From Haliotis asinina (lineage: Eukaryota; Mollusca; Gastropoda; Lepetellida; Haliotidae): 64,000 nt of DNA. This document shows, one piece after another, positions 57,401 through 64,000 of this stretch. Under the pieces are notes generated by a model. It had not been told where the DNA came from. It worked only from the letters and a program-made list of their open reading frames with translations, and made no database searches. Both the position numbers and the translations under genes were made by a program. The stretch lies in NCBI RefSeq assembly GCF_037392515.1, contig NC_090288.1, forward strand, positions 7,929,501 through 7,993,500, given 5' to 3'. Position 1 is the stretch's first letter. Each line of letters opens with the position of its first letter.

Positions 57401-58742
57401 AGGTTACCCAGTCACTACGGGTGTGCGCAGTGTTTGCTTTAGAGGCATAAACGTGAAAATATCCTTACCTGTAAAGGAGTTGGTGTTATGCACTATTCTT
57501 TCATACCTTGAATAATTTTCATCCCGAACCATCTCAAGACACATGACGTAAGTGATTTTTCATATAATAAATGAATTATACAACTATTCTTTTTTCATGT
57601 TCAATAAGTATTAATCATAATTTGTGAACTTATCTTGTGGATTCAAATGAATCATAGCAAGTGCCATCCTCGTTGTTTCTTCAACATCGTGTTCAAGGAT
57701 CCGGACAAAGTCACGGTCCCCGAGGCACACTGACGTGACGCGTCATACAATGTCGTCCGTTAAACAAAGCTGAATTCCTAGCGCTGAAACACCACCACCA
57801 GAGACCCTACTTTGCATAAAGTCTGTAAAACTGACCCGTAACTCACAATGTAATTATCCTATTGGTACTGACCCGACAGGTGATGAGGGGAGAAAAGACG
57901 CCAAAACAAAACAAAAGAAGCACTGAAGATGGCGCACGAAAAGCATCTGACTCCGAGCAGGGAGCGCGCACTGTTAAACTCGTCAAGACAGTACTTTCGG
58001 TATCGCCCATCGGGGAGATTATTTTGTCACAAAAACTAAGCCTGGGTCATCAACTTCTCAGCCGTGGCAAATTGTCCACGGGTCATTACCCAGCTTGTTT
58101 TAAGCAAATGTTTCAAGAAAGCAAAAGCCATCATCCTCACACATTCTTAAGGTGGCACTGAATATAAAATAGGGATTGGTGATAAATTTATAACCCCCTA
58201 ACCATCCCTTGATAAACCCTTAATTTTCCTTAATGGTGAGCTGATTAAATAATTTTTACATTAAAGTGATTTACAGCCCTTTTAACCCAAAGTTTGCAAT
58301 TGAAACCTAGTCCCGAGACGAACTTTCAAAATAAGAGAACCCCGCTTTCGTCTTTTCTTTGTCCTTAACTGGAATATTGATTAGACCTCAAACGTTTTGA
58401 CAAATGTTCGTCACCATTACATAATTAACAATTTATCTTTCATACTTAACACAATTGCGTAATGTCGCTTGAGAACTGGCAACAAAAGGATCGGCATGGT
58501 AAGTGAAGTGTAAAAAGTAGCGGTGGACGACGTTGCTGAAGTTGAAATAGTAAATGGTGTTGTTGCTGTTGCTGTGGAGAGTTCCTGTGGAGAGTTCCTG
58601 TGTATAAGCTACTAATCATCGGTGAAATATTTATCTGAAACATACGAATCAGCAACACGTTTTCCGAATCTTTATGGTGGCACGGGTGTCCAAGTCATTG
58701 AAGTCATCACTATCAGCTTTGTATTTATATACCCTTTGGGCT
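51427..58742. other. Repeat-poor interval without recognisable genes
   Basis: Over about 7.3 kb only a short family B piece (55878-55975) and a SINE-like tail (55495-55550) were found, against many elements per 10 kb elsewhere. No exon chain could be built. The open frames (up to 105 codons) show no domain. The text is compositionally complex rather than simple, for example around 53460-53780, 54780-54990, 56440-56800 and 57900-58150. This may mark conserved non-coding sequence. Confidence 0.4.
55878..55975 (-). repeat. Family B fragment
   Basis: GACTCACTCAATATTCCCGC, TATATGGCGACAGTCTGTAC and ACCCTGTGATTGACGTAATG: the tail and 3' part of family B on the minus strand, decayed. Confidence 0.55.
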
Positions 58743-58880
58743 CGCTAGAAACCTGGTAGGGGTTCGAATCTCGGTTTCACAGTCTTACACGTGGTCGTGG
58801 ATTTCACCTGCGCGGTAATTGTGTAGAACCTTCCCACACTGCATTAAGAGGCTGAACGTATTATATAACTGAACCACTTT
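58743..58880 (+). repeat. SINE family D, diverged
   Basis: GGTAGGGGTTCGAATCTCGG (B box) then TGGATTTCACCTGCGCGGTA and ACTGCATTAAGAGGCTGAAC, with an order similar to the element at 49545. The tail is lost. Confidence 0.5.
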
Positions 58881-59169
58881 TTAAAAAGGGGGCAAACAAG
58901 TTGTCCAATACCTCGAGCAATGGCTTGAGTTTCAATCTCATGTACCACTGTTTTATCAAATGTAATTTCATCCCGAGCCAATGACTCTGATTTTTAGTTA
59001 CCCTGTGGCAATATTGTTATAGTACATCCGGGGACACAATCAATTCAGATATCGAAACCCATGAGGAAACTTGAACACCAGTTGTCTGAACCTTCAGACT
59101 ACATCTACCAACAATACGAAATAGCATTTAGTTGTTTGATTAACGCCGCACAGGCAAATGATGGAATAC

Positions 59170-59250
59170 GGTAGGGTGAGTAAGTGTGGCTTAATGCCGG
59201 TTTAAACAGCATTCCAGATATAGATCTCGGCGTCACTGCTGATGTGGGAG
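59170..59250 (-). repeat. SINE family A tail fragment
   Basis: The plus strand: GGGTGAGTAAGTGTGGCTTA, ATGCCGGTTTAAACAGCATT, CCAGATATAGATCTCGGCGT. The tRNA half is degenerate. Confidence 0.55.
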
Positions 59251-59278
59251 AACAGCATAAAGTGATGCATATCTTTAC

Positions 59279-59465
59279 GAGTGAGTTTAATTCTACGCCG
59301 CACTCAGCAATGATCCAGCTGTATGGCGGAGGTCTGTGAATAGTTTAAGCCAGACAATCCAGTGATCAGTAGCACAAGCATCGATCTACGCAACTGTGAT
59401 ACGATGATAGGTGTCAACAAAGTCAGCTAGCCTGACCACCCGATCCCGTTAGTCGACATTTACTC
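59279..59465 (-). repeat. Family B copy
   Basis: The plus strand: GAGTGAGTTTAATTCTACGC, CGCACTCAGCAATGATCCAG, ATGGCGGAGGTCTGTGAATA, CAATCCAGTGATCAGTAGCA and CCTGACCACCCGATCCCGTT. The 5' end is cut at AGTCGACAT. Confidence 0.8.
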
Positions 59466-60349
59466 GTATAGTAACGTGTCAGGTGATCGATGGTAGTCAA
59501 GCGGTACAGGTGTTCGCTAGCCGGGCCGCGATTCTGTACGGGAGCATTTTTAACGTCGTTTTCCTGTATCACGCCAATGAATTCATGGCGCATTTTAGAA
59601 AGCGAGACAGTGATTGCCCGGTAACTAAATAATGGTTCTGGAAGAAATCATTCATTAGATTTATATCAATGTTTTGTATTTGCATGACATATATTTCCCG
59701 TTACTGTCCAATGCGGTTTATAGTCACTGAACACAATACGTTACAAGGACTAACTTCTTTGAGAAGTTCTTTTTTCTCCATAATTACGTCTCAACATTAT
59801 GATATATTCCATAAAACTTCAATCTTTTTTATACAAAGCACAACAAATAAGGCAAAATAATATATAATATATTTCTGTCACGCTCTTGTACTTCATACAA
59901 ATATGTTCAATGCGCAGGGATATTTTGTAACCCTAAATCTTTCTGTATTTTGGGCCAAAGGCCTAAAACTGAATAAAATCTATCTGTCTGTCTGACTTCT
60001 TTGAGAGGTATATGGAAGTAAGGAAGGAAAACAATTTATATATTAACAACTTATTTAATTACAGAGAGCGAGACGTTCCTGTGTATCTAGCAAGTGATGA
60101 CGTCACCTGAAAGTCACTGTTTTGTCATCATTTCCTTGCAAGAAATTTCAGGGTGAGTGTCAAAACTTCATTGATGTTACTGTTTGAAGTCGAAGTCGCT
60201 AATTGCAATTTAGCCTCACGCAATCGGAACTTACCTACATTGCGTATAACCAAGATCGCACTGTGAAATATAAGCATTGATCGATCTCTGCGGTACAACT
60301 ATCGTAAGTCAAAGCTGGAGAAGGTATATCATCGTCTCTCAACTGAGAT

Positions 60350-62664
<2,315 letters not shown>

Positions 62665-62817
62665 CGAGTTAGTATAGTTTTGCGCCGCTTTTCGCAATAT
62701 CACTGAGGGGAACACCCGTAATGGGCTTCACACACTGTACCACTGTGCGGAATCGAACCCAGGGCTTCAGCGTGACGAGCGGACGCTTTCATTAGAAGGC
62801 TGCCCCACCGCCCCAGC
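62665..62817 (-). repeat. SINE family A
   Basis: The plus strand: GTTTTGCGCCGCTTTTCGCA, AATGGGCTTCACACACTGTA, GCGGAATCGAACCCAGGGCT (B-box complement), GACGAGCGGACGCTTTCATT and GGCTGCCCCACCGCCCC. The tRNA head is almost intact; a few bases of the TATTCCAG block are deleted. Confidence 0.88.
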
Positions 62818-62944
62818 ATAAACTGAAACAAAAGTAAGCTTACAACTGAAGTTAATGTTTTTCATTACGTTTGTTGGAATTCAAGGTCCTAACACAAAAA
62901 ATTACATGATATATTCTCGATCCGTGTATACGTGGCCTATTTCT

Positions 62945-62998
62945 GGCGCCCCCACCGTAATATTGCGGTAATATTGCTAAAAGCGGCGTAAAACTGTG
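62945..62998 (+). repeat. SINE family A tail, 5'-truncated
   Basis: GGCGCCCCCACCGTAATATT, GCGGTAATATTGCTAAAAGC and GGCGTAAAACTG, followed by a GTGTGTGAGAGCG stretch instead of ACTC. Confidence 0.7.
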
Positions 62999-63419
62999 TG
63001 TGAGAGCGTATGCGAGTGCACGTGTATTACGTGCAGGTGTGTGTCTGAGAGTGCGTTTTGTGTGTGCGGAGAGTCTGAACAGTATCTCAGTACTACCCCA
63101 AACTTCTATTCATACCTACCCTAATATCACACATGTGCAGACAAGAGACATGCTATTGTCACGACTAGTGGGCGCCCACAAGGAGAAGCCCTGCGCCCAT
63201 TGGATGATCTGCCACTGAACCTACTGCCACTGTCGTTTTTCTGCCTACTGTCTTCTCTATATATATCACAGGATGGCACTGACATGTGAACCAATGTGAA
63301 AATGTTCTTTCAACTGAACCACTGACCTGAAGTAAGTGATGCTCAACCCAGTTCATTAGAGGGTGACAATATTAATGATGCGTTGGTGTCCTAAGGTGTC
63401 CTAATTCCTGTGCTAAATA

Positions 63420-63500
63420 TTGCGTCCCTCAGTCGCGTCAAGATCGTTGGTTCGAATCTCTAGTTCGTCAGGATTATGGTCCACTGTCTGATAGCCTTGG
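63420..63500 (+). repeat. SINE family D-like tRNA head
   Basis: CAGTCGCGTCAAGATCGTTG then GGTTCGAATCTCTAGTTCG (B box). The rest of the element is not recognisable. It lacks a tRNA fold, so it is not called a tRNA gene. Confidence 0.4.
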
Positions 63501-64000
63501 TGGTCCGGAAATACTCACTGGTGTCATTTTGTTGGTATATCTCGCCCAACATGTTGTGTTCGATGCCACCAATAACACAACTTGTATAACCAACACAGCT
63601 GGTGCTGCACAATCGGAAGACGTTGTTTGGTCAAGAATATAGCTTTAGGTGTATTGATGTTCTGATGCCGTTCAATAATCCCAATAACAGAAGGATCCAA
63701 ACGTATAACTTTGTTCATTTTCCAACATCAGCTAGTAATATTTATATAAACACTGCCGTGCTTCATGTTTCTATCTATGAATGATTCATCCCGTACATTT
63801 ATATTGAAATAACTGGGCCAGTCTATGTCGAGTAATATTTCAAGGTCCTAGTTTTTTCATCCACATTGTTTAACATCAGGCATAATGCACTATGTTATTT
63901 CAAAGAACTTAAGGACATACTCATGATCAGACACAAAGCATCGATTACGCTTATATAAAAATGGCTTCATGGCGCATATGTTGAGGATATTTTCAAATTT
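63501..64000. other. Window end, nothing recognised
   Basis: No gene or repeat seen. Short open frames at 63524-63784 overlap on both strands. Confidence 0.4.

Noticed and set aside
57862-58161. 99-codon open frame
   Set aside because: No domain; the region looks non-coding, possibly a conserved element.

Overview
The window looks like nuclear DNA of a gastropod mollusc, most likely an abalone (Haliotis) or a close relative. This is inference from three things: animal-type genes split by GT-AG introns, decayed Tc1/mariner and LINE pieces, and a very high load of short interspersed elements ending in (ACTC)n. No prokaryotic operon, CRISPR array or plasmid feature was seen. No LTR or viral element was recognised.

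Four protein genes can be supported. (1) 0.5-2.6 kb, plus strand: a short-chain dehydrogenase/reductase of the C-factor/sniffer type, four exons whose phases agree, about 259 residues. (2) 8.1-9.6 kb, minus strand: a small protein ending in a WWE domain, possibly with a membrane helix upstream; its first exon was not found. (3) 17.8-21.2 kb, minus strand: a complete 447-residue, 12-helix MFS transporter of the MFSD4B/NaGLT1 type in three coding exons, with a possible 5' UTR exon near 22.5 kb. (4) 28.5-31.5 kb, plus strand: a secreted cystatin of 132 residues in four exons, with a TATA box, a perfect QxVxG loop and one splice acceptor lacking AG. The genes are unrelated and show no sign of acting in one pathway.

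The rest is repeats and unannotated sequence. Four short repeat families recur: family A (tRNA-headed SINE with A and B boxes), family B (about 270 bp), family C (about 550 bp, no tRNA head) and family D (another tRNA-headed SINE). A, B and C, and less clearly D, end in related tails of the form GCTGGAATATTGC...GCGGCGTAAAA...(ACTC)n. This suggests they share one LINE retrotransposition machinery. Nested insertions are visible at 39.2-39.55 kb (B in A, with a 15-bp target duplication) and 43.0-43.4 kb (B in C). Three dead Tc1/mariner-like copies and two 3' pieces of one LINE family are present. Tandem arrays include a 37-unit, 34/35-bp minisatellite (37.3-38.6 kb), a CACCT array (36.4-36.95 kb), (ACTC)n and (AGTT)n.

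From about 47 kb to the end no gene is recognisable. Between 51.4 and 58.7 kb, repeats are unusually rare. Clustered regulatory-type motifs lie at 48-50 kb: a 43-bp duplication carrying two GACGTCA sites, palindromic TAAT sites, and two CACGTG boxes 21 bp apart. A cis-regulatory domain of a gene outside the window is a reasonable guess, not shown.
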